Origin: Mercurialis annua
Taxonomy: Eukaryota; Streptophyta; Magnoliopsida; Malpighiales; Euphorbiaceae
Direction of reading: 5' to 3'
Assembly (NCBI RefSeq): GCF_937616625.2
Contig: NC_065571.1
Coordinates: 32,139,879-32,203,878, forward strand
Length of the DNA: 64,000 nt
In this document: piece by piece, positions 1 through 12,255 of the stretch
Position numbering within the stretch: the first letter of the stretch is position 1
Layout of the letters: the number at the start of each line of letters is the position of its first letter
Translations under genes and position numbers: made by a program
Notes under the pieces: model-generated
Told to the model about the DNA's origin: nothing
What the model saw: the letters and a program-made list of their open reading frames with translations, nothing else
Database searches by the model: none

Positions 1-709
1 GAAACGTTTGGTTTTATTTCGTAAAGTTTGTAAACGTTTGACTTAAATCGCTAAAAAGGTGAAACGCTTCGCTTCAATCGCTAAAAAGGTGAAATTTTTG
101 GACTTGTTTCGTAATCTTTGTAAACGTTTTGCTTAAATTGCTAAAAAGGGAAAACGTTTGGATTTGTAACGTAACATTTGTAAACGTTTGGCTTAAATCG
201 CTATAAAGGTGAACCGTTTGGATTTGTTTCATAACGTTTGTAAACGTTTGGCTTAAATTGCTAAAAAGGCGAAACGCTAGGTTTTGTTTCGTAACCTTTG
301 TAAACGTTTGGCTTAAATTGCTAAAAAGATAAAACGTTTGGATTTGTTTCGCAATTTTGTTTGTAACGTTTGTAAACGTTTGACTTAAATTTCTAAAAAG
401 GTTAAACGTTTGGATTTGTTTTTTAACATTTGTAAATGTTTGGTTTAAATTGCTAAAAAGGTGAAACGTTTGGATTTTTTTTGGTAACGTTTGTACACGT
501 TTGGCTTAAATTGCTAAAAGGTAAAACGGTTGGATTTGTTTCGTAACGTTTGTAAATGTTTGGCTTAAATTGCTAAATAGGCGAAACGTTTGGACTTGTT
601 TTGTAACGTTTGTAAATGTTTGGCTTAAATCGCTAAAAAGGTGAAAAGTTTGGTTTTTTTTCGTAACGTTTGTAAACGTTCGGCTTAAATCGCAAAATAG
701 GTGAAACAT

Positions 710-1130
710 TTACAAACGTTACGAAAAAAATCCAAACGTTTCACCTTTTTAGCAATTTAAGCCAAATGTTTACAAGGTTATGAAACAAAGGCAAACCCCA
801 TTTTAGCGATTTAACTTAAACGTTTACAAAAGTAACGAAACAAAGACAAACGTTTACAAACGTTACGAAACAAAGACAAACGTTTATGAACGTTACGAAA
901 TAAATCCAAATGTTTCACCTTTTTTGCAATTTACGCCAAATGTTTACAAACGATACGAAACAAATCCAGGCATTTCACCTTTTAAGCAATTTAAGCTAAA
1001 CATTTACAAACGTTACGGAACAAAACCAAACGTTTCACAATTTTTGCGATTTAAGCCAAATGTTTACAAACATTACGAAACAAATCCAATCCAAACGTTT
1101 CCCCATTTTAGCAATTTAAGCCAAGCATTT
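710..1130 (-). repeat. inverted satellite segment
   Basis: The monomers run in the opposite orientation here (GTTTCACC...AGCGATTTAAGCC instead of GGCTTAAATCGCT...GGTGAAAC). The switch at about 710 falls inside a GTGAAAC/ACAAACGTT context and returns to plus orientation near 1130. The segment is about 420 bp, or seven monomers. Confidence 0.9.
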
Positions 1131-1379
1131 TGTTTCATAACCTTTGTAAATGTTTGGCTTAAATCGCTAAAAAGGTAAAACATTTGGATTTGTTTCGTAA
1201 CGTTTGCAAACGTTTTGGCTTAATTCGCTAAAAAGGAGAAACGTTTCGATTTGTTTCGTAACGTTTGTAAACGTTTGGCTTAAATCGCTAAAAAGGTGAA
1301 ACATTTGGATTTGTTTTGTAACGTTTGTTAATGTTTGGCTTAAATCGCTAAAAAGGTGAAACGTTTGGATTTGTTTTCT

Positions 1380-1930
1380 AACGTTTATAAACGTTTGGCT
1401 TAAATTGCTAAAAAGGTGAAACGCTTGGATTTGTTTCGTAACGCTTGGAAGCGTTATGTTTCGTTGCGTAACGTTTGTAAACGTCTAGCTTAAATTGCTA
1501 AAAATGTGAAATGCTTGGATTTGTTTCATAACGTTTGTAAACGTTTGGCTTAAATCGCTAAAAAGGTGAAACGTTTTGATTTGTTTCGTAATGTTTTAAA
1601 CGTTTGGCTTTAATCGCTAAAAGGTTAAAAGTTTGGATTTATTTCGTAACCCTTGTAAATGTTTGTGTTCAATCGCTAAAAAGGTGAAACGTTTAGATTT
1701 GTTTCATAGCGTTTGTAAACGTTTGGCTTAAATCACTAAAAAGGTAAAACGTTTGGATTTGTTTTGTAACGTTTATAAACGTTTGGCTTAAATTGCTGAA
1801 AAGGTGAAACGCTTGGATTTGTTTCGTAACGCTTGGAAGCGTTATGTTTTGTTGCGTAATGTTTGTTAACGTCTAGCTTAAATTGCTAAAAATGTGAAAC
1901 GCTTGGATTTGTTTCATAATGTTTGTAAAC
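1380..1930 (+). repeat. 388-bp higher-order duplication in satellite
   Basis: A rare variant, CGCTTGGAAGCGTTATG followed by GTTGCGTAA and ACGTCTAGCTTAAATTGC, occurs near 1441 and again near 1829, 388 bp apart, with matching flanking monomers. This indicates duplication of a multi-monomer block, not of single monomers. Confidence 0.75.
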
Positions 1931-3611
1931 GTTTGACTTAAATCGCTAAAAAGGTGAAATGTTTAAAATTGTTTCGTAATGTTTTAAATGTTTGGCTTAA
2001 ATCACTAAAAGGGGAAATGTTTGTTTTTTTTACGTTTGGAAATGTTTGGCTTAAATCGCTAGAAATGTGAAACGTTTGGATTTGTTTCGTAATGTTTGTA
2101 GACATTTGGCTTATATTTCTATAAAGGTATAACGTTTGGATTTATTTCGTAACGTTTGTAAACGTTTGGCTTAAATAGCTAAAAAGGTGAAACAATTGGA
2201 TTTGTTTCGTAACGTTTGTAAACGTTTGACTTAAATTGCTAAAAACGTTAAACGCTTGGATTTGTTTCGTAACGTTTGTAAACGTTTGGTCTTGTTTTAT
2301 AACGGTTGTAAACGTTTGGGTTAAATCGCTAAAAAGATGTAACGTTTGGTTTTGTTTCGTAACGTTTGTAAACGTTTGGCTTAAATCATTACAAAGGGGA
2401 AACATTTGGATTTGTTTCGCAACGTTTGTAAACGTTTGGCTTAAATTGCTAAAAAGGGGAAACGTTTGGTTTTTTTCCGTAAAATTTGTTAACGTTTGGC
2501 TTAAATTGCTAAAAAAATGAAACATTTGGATTTGTTTCGTAATTTTGTTTGTAACGTTTGTATACGTTTGAATAAAATTACTAAAAAGGTGTAATGTTTG
2601 GATTTGTTTCGTATAGTTTGTAAATGTTTGGCTTAAATTTCTAAAAAGGTGAAACGTTTGGATTTGTTTTGTAAGGTTTGCTAATGTTTGGCTTAAATTG
2701 CTAACAATGTGAAACGTTTGGTTTTATTTTGTAACGTTTGTAAATGTTCGGCATAAATCGCTAAAAATGTGAAACGTTTGTTTTTGTTTTGTTTACAAAC
2801 GTTACGAAACAAAACCAAACGTTATGAAAGACTTAAAGATAAGCGATTGGATTTGTTTCGTAACGTTTGAAACGTTTGGTTTTGTTTCGTAAATTTTTAA
2901 ACGTTTGCCTTAAATCGCTAAAAAGGTGAATGTTTGGCTTTAATTTAAATATTTTTTTTAAATTGCTAATTAGGTGAAACGTTTGAATTTATTTCGTAAC
3001 GTTTGGAAAAGTTTGGCTTAAATCGCTTAATTGGGGAAACGTTTGGATTAGTTTCGTCAAGTTTGTAAACGTTTGGATTTGTTTTGTAAAGTTTGAAAAT
3101 GTTTGGCTTGGATTTGTTTCGTAACGTTTGTAAACGTTTGGCTTAAATCGCTAAGAAGGGGAAACGTTTGGATTTGTTTCGTATTGTTTTAAACGTGTGG
3201 CTTAAATCGCTAAAATAAAGAAACGTTTGGATTTGTTTCGTAACGTTTGTAAACGTCTGGCATAAATCGCTAAACAGGTGAAACGTTTTGTTTTGTTTCC
3301 TAGCATTTGTAAACGACTTAAATTGCTAAAATGTAAAAGGTTTGCATTTGTTTCGTAACGTTTGTAAACATTTGGATTTGTTTCGTAACGTTTGTAAACG
3401 TTTGGCTTCAATCACTAAAAAGGTGAAACGTTTGGATTTGTTTCATAACGTTTATAAACGTTTGACTTAAATTCCTAAAAAGGTGAAACGCTTGGATTTG
3501 TTTCGATACCTTTGTAAACATTTGGATTAAATCGCTAAAAAGGTGAAACGTTTGGATTTGTTTAGTAACGTTTGTAAATGTTTGGTTTTGTTTCGTAAAG
3601 TTTGTAAATGT

Positions 3612-4290
3612 TCGAAACAAATCCAAGCGTTTCACGTTTTTAGCAATTTAATCTGAACGTTTATAATTGTTACGAAACAAATCCAAACGTTTCACCTTTT
3701 TAGCGATTTAAGCCAAACAAACACGCTACGAAACAAATCCAAACGTTTCCCCATTTTAGCGATTTAAGCCATACGTTTACAAAGGTATGAAATAAAACGA
3801 AACGTTTCACCTTTTTAGCGATTTAATCCAAACGTTTACAGATATTACGAAACAAAACCAAACGTATCACCTTTTTAGCGATTTAAGCCAAACATTTACA
3901 AACGTTACGAAATAAATCCAAACGTTTCACCTTTTTATCGATTTAAGCCAAAAATTTACAATCGTTAAGAAACAAATCCAAACGTTTTGCCTTTTTAACG
4001 ATTTAAGTCAAACGTTTACAAACGTTACGAAACAAATCCAAATGTTTAGCGATTGAAGCCAAGCGTTTCACCTTTTTAACGATTTAAGCCACACGTTTCT
4101 AAAGAACTCTAAATATTTCTTCTTTTTAACGATTTAAGCCAAACGTTTACAAACGTTAAGATACAAAACCAAACGTATAAAACGTTACGAAACAAAACCA
4201 AGCGTTTCATCTTTTTAGCGATTTAAGCCCAACATTTACAAACGTTACAAAACAAATCCAAATGTTTCACCTTTTTAGCGATTTGAGCCA
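3612..4290 (-). repeat. inverted satellite segment
   Basis: About 680 bp of monomers in reverse orientation. Orientation flips at a TGTTCGAAACAAATCC junction near 3612 and flips back at GCCAAAACGTTAACG near 4290. Monomers inside are as diverged as the flanking ones, so the inversion does not look very recent. Confidence 0.9.
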
Positions 4291-7200
4291 AAACGTTAAC
4301 GTTTGTAAATGTTTGGCTTAAATCGCTAAAAATGTGAAACGTCTGGATTAAATTGCTAAAAAGTTAAAACGCTTGGATTTGTTTCATAACGTTTTAGACG
4401 TTTGGTTTTGTATCGTAACATTTGTAAACGTTTGGCTTAAATCGTTAAAAAGAAGAAATGTTTAGATTTCTTTATAAACATGTCGCTTAAATCGTTAAAA
4501 AGGTGAAACGCTTGGCTTCAATCGCTAAACGTTTGGATTTGTTTCGCAACGTTTGTAAACGTTTGGCTTAAATTGCTAAAAGGGTGGCATATTTGGATTT
4601 GTTTCGGAACTTGTTATACGTTTGGTTTTGTTTCGTTACATTTGTAAACATTTGGCTTAAATCGTTAAATAGAAGAAACGTTTAGATTTGTTTCGTAACG
4701 TTTGTAAACGTTTGGCTTAAATCGCTAAAAAGGTGAAGCTTTTGGATTTGTTTCGTATCGTTTGTAAACGTTTGGCTTAAATCACTAAAAAGGTGAAACA
4801 TTTGGTTTTTTTTTGTAACCTTTGTAAATGTTTGGCTTAAATCGCTAAAAATGTGAAAGGTTTCGATTTGTTTCGTAATGTTTGTAAAAGTTTTGCTTAA
4901 ATCGCTAAAATGGGGAAACGTTTGGATTTGTTTTGTAACGTTTGTAAATGTTTGGCTTATATGGCTAAACATGTGAAACTTTTGGATTTATTTTGTAACG
5001 TTTATAAACGTTTGGCTTAATTCGCTAAAAAGGTGAAACGTTTGGTGTTGTTTCGTAAGGTTTGTAAACGTTTGGCTTAAATAGTTAAAAATGTGAAACG
5101 TTTGGATTTGTTTCGTATCTTTTGTAAACGTTTGGCTTAAATCGCTAAATAGGTTAAATCTTTGGATTTGTTTTGTAACGTTTGTAAACGATTGGCTTAA
5201 ATCGCTAATAAGGTGAAACATTTGAATTTGTTTTGTAATGTTTGTAAACGTTAGGCTTAAATTGTTAAAAAGGTAAAACGTTTGGATTTGTTTAGTAACG
5301 TTTGTAAAACGTTTGTAAAACGTTTGGCTTAAATCGCTAAAAATGTAAAACGTTTGGATTTGTTTCGTAACGTTTTAAACGTTTGGTTTTGTTAGTAAAG
5401 TTTGTAAATGTTTGGCTTAAATTGCTAAAAATTGAAACGTTTCGATTTGTTTTGCAACGTTTATAAACATTTTGGCTTAAATCGTAATGTTTGTAAACAT
5501 ATGGCTTAAATTGTAAAAAGGTGAAATGTTTGGATTTGTTTCGTAACGTTTATATGCATTTGGCTTAAATCGCTAAAAAGGTGAAACATTTGGATTTGTT
5601 TCGCAACGTTTGTAAACGTTTGGCTTAAATTGCTAAAAAGGTGAAACGCTTGGATTTGTTTCTTAACGTTTGTAAACGTTTGGCTTAAGTCGCTAAATAG
5701 GTGAAACGCTTGGATTTGTTTCTTAACGTGTGTAAACGTTTGGCTTAAGTGGCTAAAAAGGTGAAACGTTTGGATTTGTTTCGTAACGTTTGCAAACGTT
5801 TGGCTTAAATCAAAAAAAGGTGAAACACTTGGATTTGTTTCGTAATGTTTGTAAACGTTTGGCTTAAATCGCTAGAAACGTTTGGATTTGTTTCGTAATG
5901 TTTTAAACGTTTGGTTTAAATCGCTAAAATGGGGAAACATTTGTATTTGTTTTGTAACTTTTGTAAACGATTGGCTTAAATCACTAAAAATGTGAAACGT
6001 TTGGCTTAAATCACTAAAAATGTGAAACAATTGGATTTGTTTCGTAATGTTTGTAAACGTTTGCCTTAAATCGCTAAAAAGGTAAAACGCTTGGATTTGT
6101 TTTGTAACGTTTGTAATTTGGCTTAAATCGCTAAAAGGGTGAAATGTTTGTTTTTTTTTGTAACTTTTGTAAATGTTTGGCTTAAATCGCTAAAAATGTG
6201 AAACGTTTGGATTTGTTTCGTAACATTTGTTAATGTTTGGCTTAAATTGCTAAAATGGGGGAATGTTTGGATTTGTTTCTTGCCAAACGTTTGGCTTAAA
6301 TTGCTAAAAATGTGAAACATTTGGATTAGGTTTGTAACGTTTATTTACGTTTGGCTTAAATCGCTAAATGGTGAAATGTTTGGTTTTGTTTCGTAACGTT
6401 TTTAAATGTTTGTCTTAAATCGCTAAAAAGGTGAAACGTTTGGATTTTTTTCGTAACGTTTGTAAACGTTTGTCTTAAATCGCTAAAAAGGTGAAGATTT
6501 TTGATTTGTTTTGTAACGTTTGTAAATGTTTGGCTTAAATCGCAAAAAAGGTGAAACAGTTAGATTTGTTTTGTAATGTTTCTAAACGTTTGGCTTAAAT
6601 TTCTAAAAAGGTGAAACACTTGGATTTGTTTCGTAACGCTTGTAAACGTTTGGCTTTGTTTCGTAACATTTGAAAAACGTTTGGCTTACATCGCTAAAAA
6701 AAATGAAACGTTTGGATTTGTTTAGTAAAGTTTTAAACGTTTGGTTTTGCTACGTGTTTGTAAACATCTGGCTTAAATTGCTAAATATGTGAAACGTTTG
6801 GATTTGTTTTATAACGTTTACAAGCATTTGGCTTAAATAGCTAAAAAGGTGAAACCTTTGGTTTTTCTATGTAACGTTTGTAAATGTTTGGCTTAAATCG
6901 CTGCAAAGGGGAAACGTTTTGATTTGTTTTGTAACGTTTGTAAACGTTTGGCTTAAACTGAAACGTTTGGATTTGTTTCGTAACGTTTGTAAATGTTTGG
7001 CTTAAATAGCTAAAAATGTGAAACATTTGGATTTGTTTCGCAACGTTTGTATACATTTGGCTTAAATCGCTAAAAATGTGAAACGTATGGATTTGTTTCG
7101 TAACGTTTATAAACGTTTGGCTTAAATTCCTAAAAAGCTGAAACGCTTAGATTTGTTTCATAACGTTTGTAAACATTTGGCTTAAATCGCTAAAAAGGTG

Positions 7201-8744
7201 AAACGTTTGGATTTGTTTCGTAACGGTTGTAAACGTTTGGCTTAAATCACTAAAAAGGTGAAACATTTGGATTTGTTTCGTAACGTTTGTAAACGTTTGG
7301 CTTAAATCTCTACAAACTTTTGGATTTTTTTAATAACGTTTTAAACTTTTGGCTTAAAATGGGGAAATGTTTGGATTTGTTTTGTAACGTTTGTAAACGT
7401 TTGGCTTAAATTGCTAAAAATGTGAAACATTTGGATTTGTTTCGTAATGTTTGTAAACGTTTGGCTTAAATCCCTAAAAATGTGATACGCTTGGATTTGT
7501 TTCGTAACGTTTGTAAACGTTTGGCTTAAATCGCTAAAAAGGTAAAACGTTTGGTATTGTTTTTGAACGTATGTAAATGTTTGGCTTAAGTCGCTAAAAA
7601 TGTGAAACGTTTGGATTTGTTTCGTAACATTTGTAAATGTTTGGCTAAAATGGGGGAATGTTTGGATTTGTTTCGTAACAAACGTTTGGCTTAAATTTCT
7701 AATAATGTGAAACATTTGGATTAGGTTTGTAACGTTTATAAACTCTTGGCTTAAACCGCTAAAAAGGGGAAACGTTTGGTTTTGTTTCGTAATGTTTCTA
7801 AACATTTGGCTTAAATCGCTAAAAAGGTGAAACATTTGGATTTGTTTTGTAATGTTTGTAAAAGTTTTGCTTAAATCGCTAAAAAGGTGAAATGTTTGGA
7901 TTTGTTTTGTAACGTTTATAAACGTTTGGCTTAAATTACTAAAAAGGTGAAACTCTTAGATTTGTTTCGTAACGCTTGTAAACGTTTGGCTTTATTTCGT
8001 AACATTTGTAAAACGTTTGGCTTAAATCGCTAAATATGAAAAATGTTTGGATTTGTTTCGTAACGTTTTGAACGTTTGGTTTTGTTCCATAACATTAGTA
8101 AACATCTGGCTTAAATTGCTAAAAATGGGAAACGTTGGGATTTGTTTTGTAACGTTTATAAACGTTTGGCTTAAATCGCTAAAAAGGTGAAACGTTTGCT
8201 TTCTTTTTTCGTAAAAAACGTTTGCCTTAAATAGCTACAAAGGTGAAACGTTTGGATTTCTTTCGTAACGTTTGTAAATGTTTGGCTTAAATCGCTTAAT
8301 CTGAAACGTTTGAATTTATTTCGTAACGTTTGTAAACGTTTGGGTTAAATCGCTAAAAAGGTGGAACGTTTGGATTTGTTTTGTAACATTTGTAAACGTT
8401 TGGCTTAAATCGCTACAAAAGGGGAAACGTTTGGATTTGTTTTGTAAGGTTAATAAACGTTTGGCTTAAATTGCTAAAAAGGTGAAACATTTAGATTTGT
8501 TTCGTAACGTTTGTAAATGTTTGGCTTAAATCGTTAAAAAGGTGAAATGTTTGGATTTGTTTCGGTTTGAAAACGTTTGGCTAAAATCGCTAAAATGGGG
8601 AAATGTTTGGATTTGTTTCGCAACCTTTGTAAACGTTTGGCTTAATTCACTATAAAGGTGAAACGTTTGGTTTTGTTTCGTAACGTTTGTAAACGTTCAA
8701 ATTAAATTGCTAAAAAGGTTAAACGTTTGGATTTGTTTCGTAGT

Positions 8745-8749
8745 GTTTT
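8745..8749. repeat. target-site duplication GTTTT, left copy
   Basis: GTTTT precedes TGTCACG at 8745-8749 and follows ATTACA at 21271-21275. This perfect 5-bp duplication marks one insertion event for the solo LTR. Confidence 0.85.
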
Positions 8750-9587
8750 TGTCACGATCCATTTTCATGAATCGCGACCGGCGCTAGGGTATGGATATGG
8801 TTGTACCGAAACCCGTAGCAAGCCTTGCGGATAACATACTTTTATCATTTAAAACATTATACCTGCATAAAACAACATGCTCGGGGGCAACCGAGACTCC
8901 AACCTAGTATAGCAGTTATATGTACAACATATAAATTATAAATGCTTGGTCAACTCCGAGTCTCTAACATGGCATAAATATTAAAATAACCAAAGTTTAT
9001 ATAATAATACCAATCAACAAATAATCCAATTGAGTTAATCTGACAACAAGTACTACACAAGTAAGACTTCTAATTACTACTGCGGTCTAAGAGTAAAATT
9101 ACTTTAATAAATTTAATAAAATAAAGTAAGACCTCCGAGGAAATAAAGAATCGGAGACCAGTTGACTCGCTCAAATCATAACTCTGGAAAAATTGGGAAA
9201 GCAACGGGGTCAGAAATACTGAAATGAGTTCATACAAATATTTACATTTATTAAGTGAAGACCTTTAAAAACCTTAAAACATTTGTAAAGCAATTTATCA
9301 TTATGGATAAGCATTGAAACCCTAAACCACAAATATTTAAATCCAGTTGTCGTGCCGGTGAGACGTATCTCCATAACCGTTCCCCGACTGTCACTCAAAT
9401 AAACATGTGAGTCCCAGGAGACGTATCTTCCATCGGTGCACCTCACTAAGGTGATACGTATCTCTAACCTACCTCAAATACCATATGATCATATACCGGT
9501 GCGCACGCAGTCTTGATGATGCCCATCGAGTAGCCCGTTCCAATTCAGATCCATAATATTGAAAACAGTTCGAAAGCTGTATATACA

Positions 9588-9619
<32 letters not shown>

Positions 9620-10060
9620 GCAAAAAATACAATTTACTTAATAAAGCGGTAAATAGCGATATAAACTCATTGCTTGCTAATCCACGTGATAACCTGTCAA
9701 GCAATCTAATCCTGGTTCGTCTCCGAAGCACGAACGGTCGACGAGTCTAGACAATGTATAAATAATAATTAAAAACATACCCTAACTTTAGGGAGTACTA
9801 GACACCATGTAGGACTAGCACATATAACAACACGCCAACGTATAATCAAACACATAAGATTAAAACGTATTAAAACTATAACCCAAGTTATAGAAATCAA
9901 ACCATATAAGTTATATACATTAAACTAAAATTCGAGTAATTTATTAAACAATTTAATTTAACCCAAGTTAAAATCCATATCATTGAGTCAGCCGAGTTAA
10001 TAAAAACTACCAAGCTTCTTTCCACTTGCTGGGCGACCAAAGTCTAACTCGGTTCGAAAG
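8750..10060 (-). repeat. solo LTR, left part (U5 side)
   Basis: Part of the solo LTR left of the nested element. It contains three copies of a GAGACGTATCTCC-like motif between 9360 and 9465 and an (AT)n microsatellite at about 9594-9619. Small ORFs at 9210-9750 have no recognisable protein features and are treated as chance. Confidence 0.8.
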
Positions 10061-10472
10061 TGATGGTTCTGCGAATGGTAGGATCTTCTCTTGTCAACCT
10101 GAGATCACGAATACAGGTTAGAATGAGTCGGACGTTGTGTCCGACCATACTCCGATGCCTAAGTCAGATACCTTGTAAGGTTCAAAGATAAATGACGTAG
10201 TTTAAAGAGAATGAATTAGGGTTTTACCTTTGGTCTTCGGTCTATTTATATAGAATCCTCTCTCAATAACTGACTCAAAGTCATCTTCTTGTGATTGTGT
10301 TTAATTCGGACTCATGCTGGAAAATAGGGATTATGTTAATCCCAATCTTTCCGGATTACTTGAGATCATATCAGTTAGAATCTGCGTCTGCTGACTAATG
10401 ATCACTGTTTGGTATCTACTATCTGATGCTCTTGTTTGACTATATGCATTGGGGTCAACTGCGTATCCATCA
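10061..10472 (-). repeat. 3' LTR of the Tat-like element
   Basis: 412-bp LTR (minus-strand sense) starting TGATGGATACGC and ending GCAGAACCATCA. A TATATAAATAG box lies near 10241-10252 on the minus strand. It matches 19237-19648 with about ten substitutions. Confidence 0.93.
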
Positions 10473-10490
10473 TTAGCCCCTCCCCTCTCT
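10473..10490 (-). other. polypurine tract of the Tat-like element
   Basis: Read on the minus strand, AGAGAGGGGAGGGGCTAA abuts the 3' LTR start. This is the expected plus-strand primer site. Confidence 0.85.
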
Positions 10491-10499
10491 ATTCCGTAG

Positions 10500-10879
10500 C
10501 GCAATCATTTATGGTTGTTTGAAATAAAATCCGGGTAATTTTAATGCCAAGTCACCTTAAGTAGTTATCCTGTTTCATGTCGCGTGTTCCATTATTTTAA
10601 TTTTCAAAAATTTGAAAATCAAAATCAAAAACCCGTCTCTGCCGTTTCTCCTATGCGCCCTCTCTCATCCACGTGTCCTTTCACGCATTTATAACTTCCT
10701 CTCCTTCCTCATTTTTCAATTTACTCTTATTTTCTGCAATCTTCTTTCTTTCTTCTTTCTAAAATTCCTTTGTTATTCGTGCACATTCCTTGCTCCTCTG
10801 TTTGTTTTCTTTGGCGATCGTTCCTCTCCATACTTACCAGGTACTCTCTTGCCTCTTTTTAATTTATTTTCCTCGCATC
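10500..10879 (+). promoter_or_regulatory. promoter-like region and leader of the antisense gene
   Basis: Between the polypurine tract and the antisense ATG there is a CACGTG G-box (10670-10675), a TATA-like ATTTATAAC (10687-10695), and a long pyrimidine-rich leader with CTTCTTTC and CTTCC tracts. A CCAGGTACTC near 10840 could be a donor of a leader intron, but I see no firm acceptor. The arrangement fits a private promoter on the plus strand; no transcript evidence is available. Confidence 0.5.
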
Positions 10880-11693
10880 ATGACTCGCACTCGTTCTAGT
10901 GTAGCTACACCTTCCTCCGGAACCACTGTAGACTATCGTAGGGATTTGGTTGAGTTTATGTCTAGGATTGACGACGGTATTCTTTCTGGCATCCGCGAAG
11001 CGTACGACATCCCTTTTGATTATACGCTATACTCTTGTGATCCCTCGTTTAGTGCTAATTTTTGCCCTGAGGCCAATCATGTCGTCGTCTATAAGGAACA
11101 ACTTCGAGGCGGCCTTCGCTTCCCTCTAACTAATTTTCTTCGTGATTTCATTATTACCCACAAAATTCCTCTAGGGAAAATTCACCCAAATGCTATTCGA
11201 TTGTTGTGCGCTTTTGCTGAACTGATTCATACCAAAAATCTCTTTCCAACCCTTGGCCTATTGGCTGAAGTTTTTAATGTTTCTAGACGGGCCAACGAAT
11301 TCTACCTGTATCTTCCTTTTGTCCGGGGTAAACGACTGCTTGTTGGTCTCCCTAAACTTAACAAGGGCTGGCAAAACCTGTTTTTCTGTGTTGGTCATGA
11401 AGATGCTTTTGCCTCTTTTCCCCTTTCCTGGTTGGACAAACCTTTGAAAGTTGCTGTCACTAAACCTTCTAAGAAAGATCTGCTACTTCTGGAACAACTC
11501 ATTGGTGCTGCGCGCATCAAATGTTTCAATGCCCCAGACTTAGTTAATAATTATCTGGCTCGCCTGTTTCCTGAATATGCTCCCCTTGCGGATGACTCTG
11601 ATGACTCCCCAGATCCTAGTGCGGGTAGCTAATCTGTTTCCCATGAATCCACTGAGTCTGCGTCACTTATGGATCTAAGCTCTTCTGAAAAGG
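10880..11693 (+). pseudogene. antisense extra gene of the Tat-like element, exon 1
   Basis: Starts at ATG 10880 (MTRTRSSVATPSSG). The first 250 residues are globular and resemble the 'putative gypsy type transposon' family (Pfam Transposase_28): VVVYKEQLRGGLRFPL, FIITHKIPLGKIHPNAI and LFPTLGLLAEVFNV. Function is unknown; such extra ORFs are known in Tat-lineage elements. A TAA at 11630-11632 interrupts the frame. The next 20 codons are open and serine-rich, and end at a donor GGTATG, so the stop looks like a mutation. The exon uses the strand opposite gag-pol. Confidence 0.75.
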
Positions 11694-11760
11694 GTATGCT
11701 AACTTCTCTTTTTTTGTAATTTTATTTAAATATGCTGATCTGTTCCTGTTGTGTTTACAG
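11694..11760 (+). other. 67-nt intron of the antisense gene
   Basis: GTATGCTAAC at the donor and a T-rich stretch ending GTGTTTACAG at the acceptor. Splicing keeps the reading frame (split Glu codon, then ATGAACTACTTAGATG). It is rich in T, as expected for a plant intron. Confidence 0.75.
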
Positions 11761-12175
11761 AAATGAACTACTTAGATGATATCAAGATTGTTGTGGAGGA
11801 GTTGCCCGGTGCAACGCCTTCTGCGTCTGCTCCTATTTCCTCTACCCCTACTATCTCTGGGGTTCTCAAACGATGTCTGCTTTGCGGACTGCGCCGAATA
11901 AGCCTCCTGTGCGAAAAGGGGATGCTTCTTTTAAGAAGGTGTCTGAGCTTTCTTCCCGGTTGAAACAGGGGTCTGCGAAGCGCCGAAAGCTTGACCTGGA
12001 ATTGCGTCCTGATCCTCGTGTTTGGATTGAAGAGCATCTTGGCTCTGCGTCAGTTCAGGATGCGGACCTATCTGGTCTGTATTCCCAATTTCTTCAATTG
12101 AACGGTGATATGGATGCTTGGAGGCAAATACCCACTGACGATATTTTTGACAAGTTTGATGCCTCTTTGATGCAT
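11761..12175 (+). pseudogene. antisense extra gene, exon 2
   Basis: Opens with MNYLDDIKIVVEELPG and a Ser/Pro/Ala linker. A one-base indel near 11860-11870 changes the frame, after which the protein continues as MSALRTAPNKPPVRKGDAS, SSRLKQGSAKRRKLDLEL (a basic KRRK stretch that could be nuclear-targeting), WIEEHLGSA and FDKFDASLMH. It ends at a donor ATGTAAGT (12176). No catalytic motif is visible. Confidence 0.68.
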
Positions 12176-12255
12176 GTAAGTATGCTTTGTTAATTTCTTC
12201 CCCTTCTTCTTACTTTGCTTGTTCTGTCATCGTGACCTGTCTACCGTTTGTTTAG
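12176..12255 (+). other. 80-nt intron of the antisense gene
   Basis: GTAAGTATGC donor, pyrimidine-rich body and a TTTGTTTAG acceptor. The flanking codons stay in one frame when it is removed. Confidence 0.75.

Larger units (their letters stand above)
1..8749 (+). repeat. 60-bp satellite array, block 1
   Basis: Tandem array of a 60-bp monomer, mostly in plus orientation. Each full monomer has three ACGTTTG cores (ACGT at monomer positions 4-7, 24-27 and 34-37), a T-rich GGATTTGTTTC stretch and a conserved GCTTAAATCGCTAAAAAGG tail. Variation is mostly C-to-T or G-to-A inside the CpG cores (giving ATGTTTG or ACATTTG), plus partial monomers such as TAACGTTTTAAACG. Short reversed segments lie at about 710-1130, 2790-2830 and 3612-4290. 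I see no gene; ORFs here are satellite translations. I do not recognise the satellite family by name. Confidence 0.97.

Noticed and set aside
506..8040. Many 60-164 codon ORFs in the satellite blocks
   Set aside because: They all translate the same 20-residue period of the 60-bp monomer, appear on both strands and end at random mutations. They are satellite by-products, not genes.
9559..9750. ORFs over the (AT)n tract in the solo LTR
   Set aside because: YIYIYIYI translation of a microsatellite.
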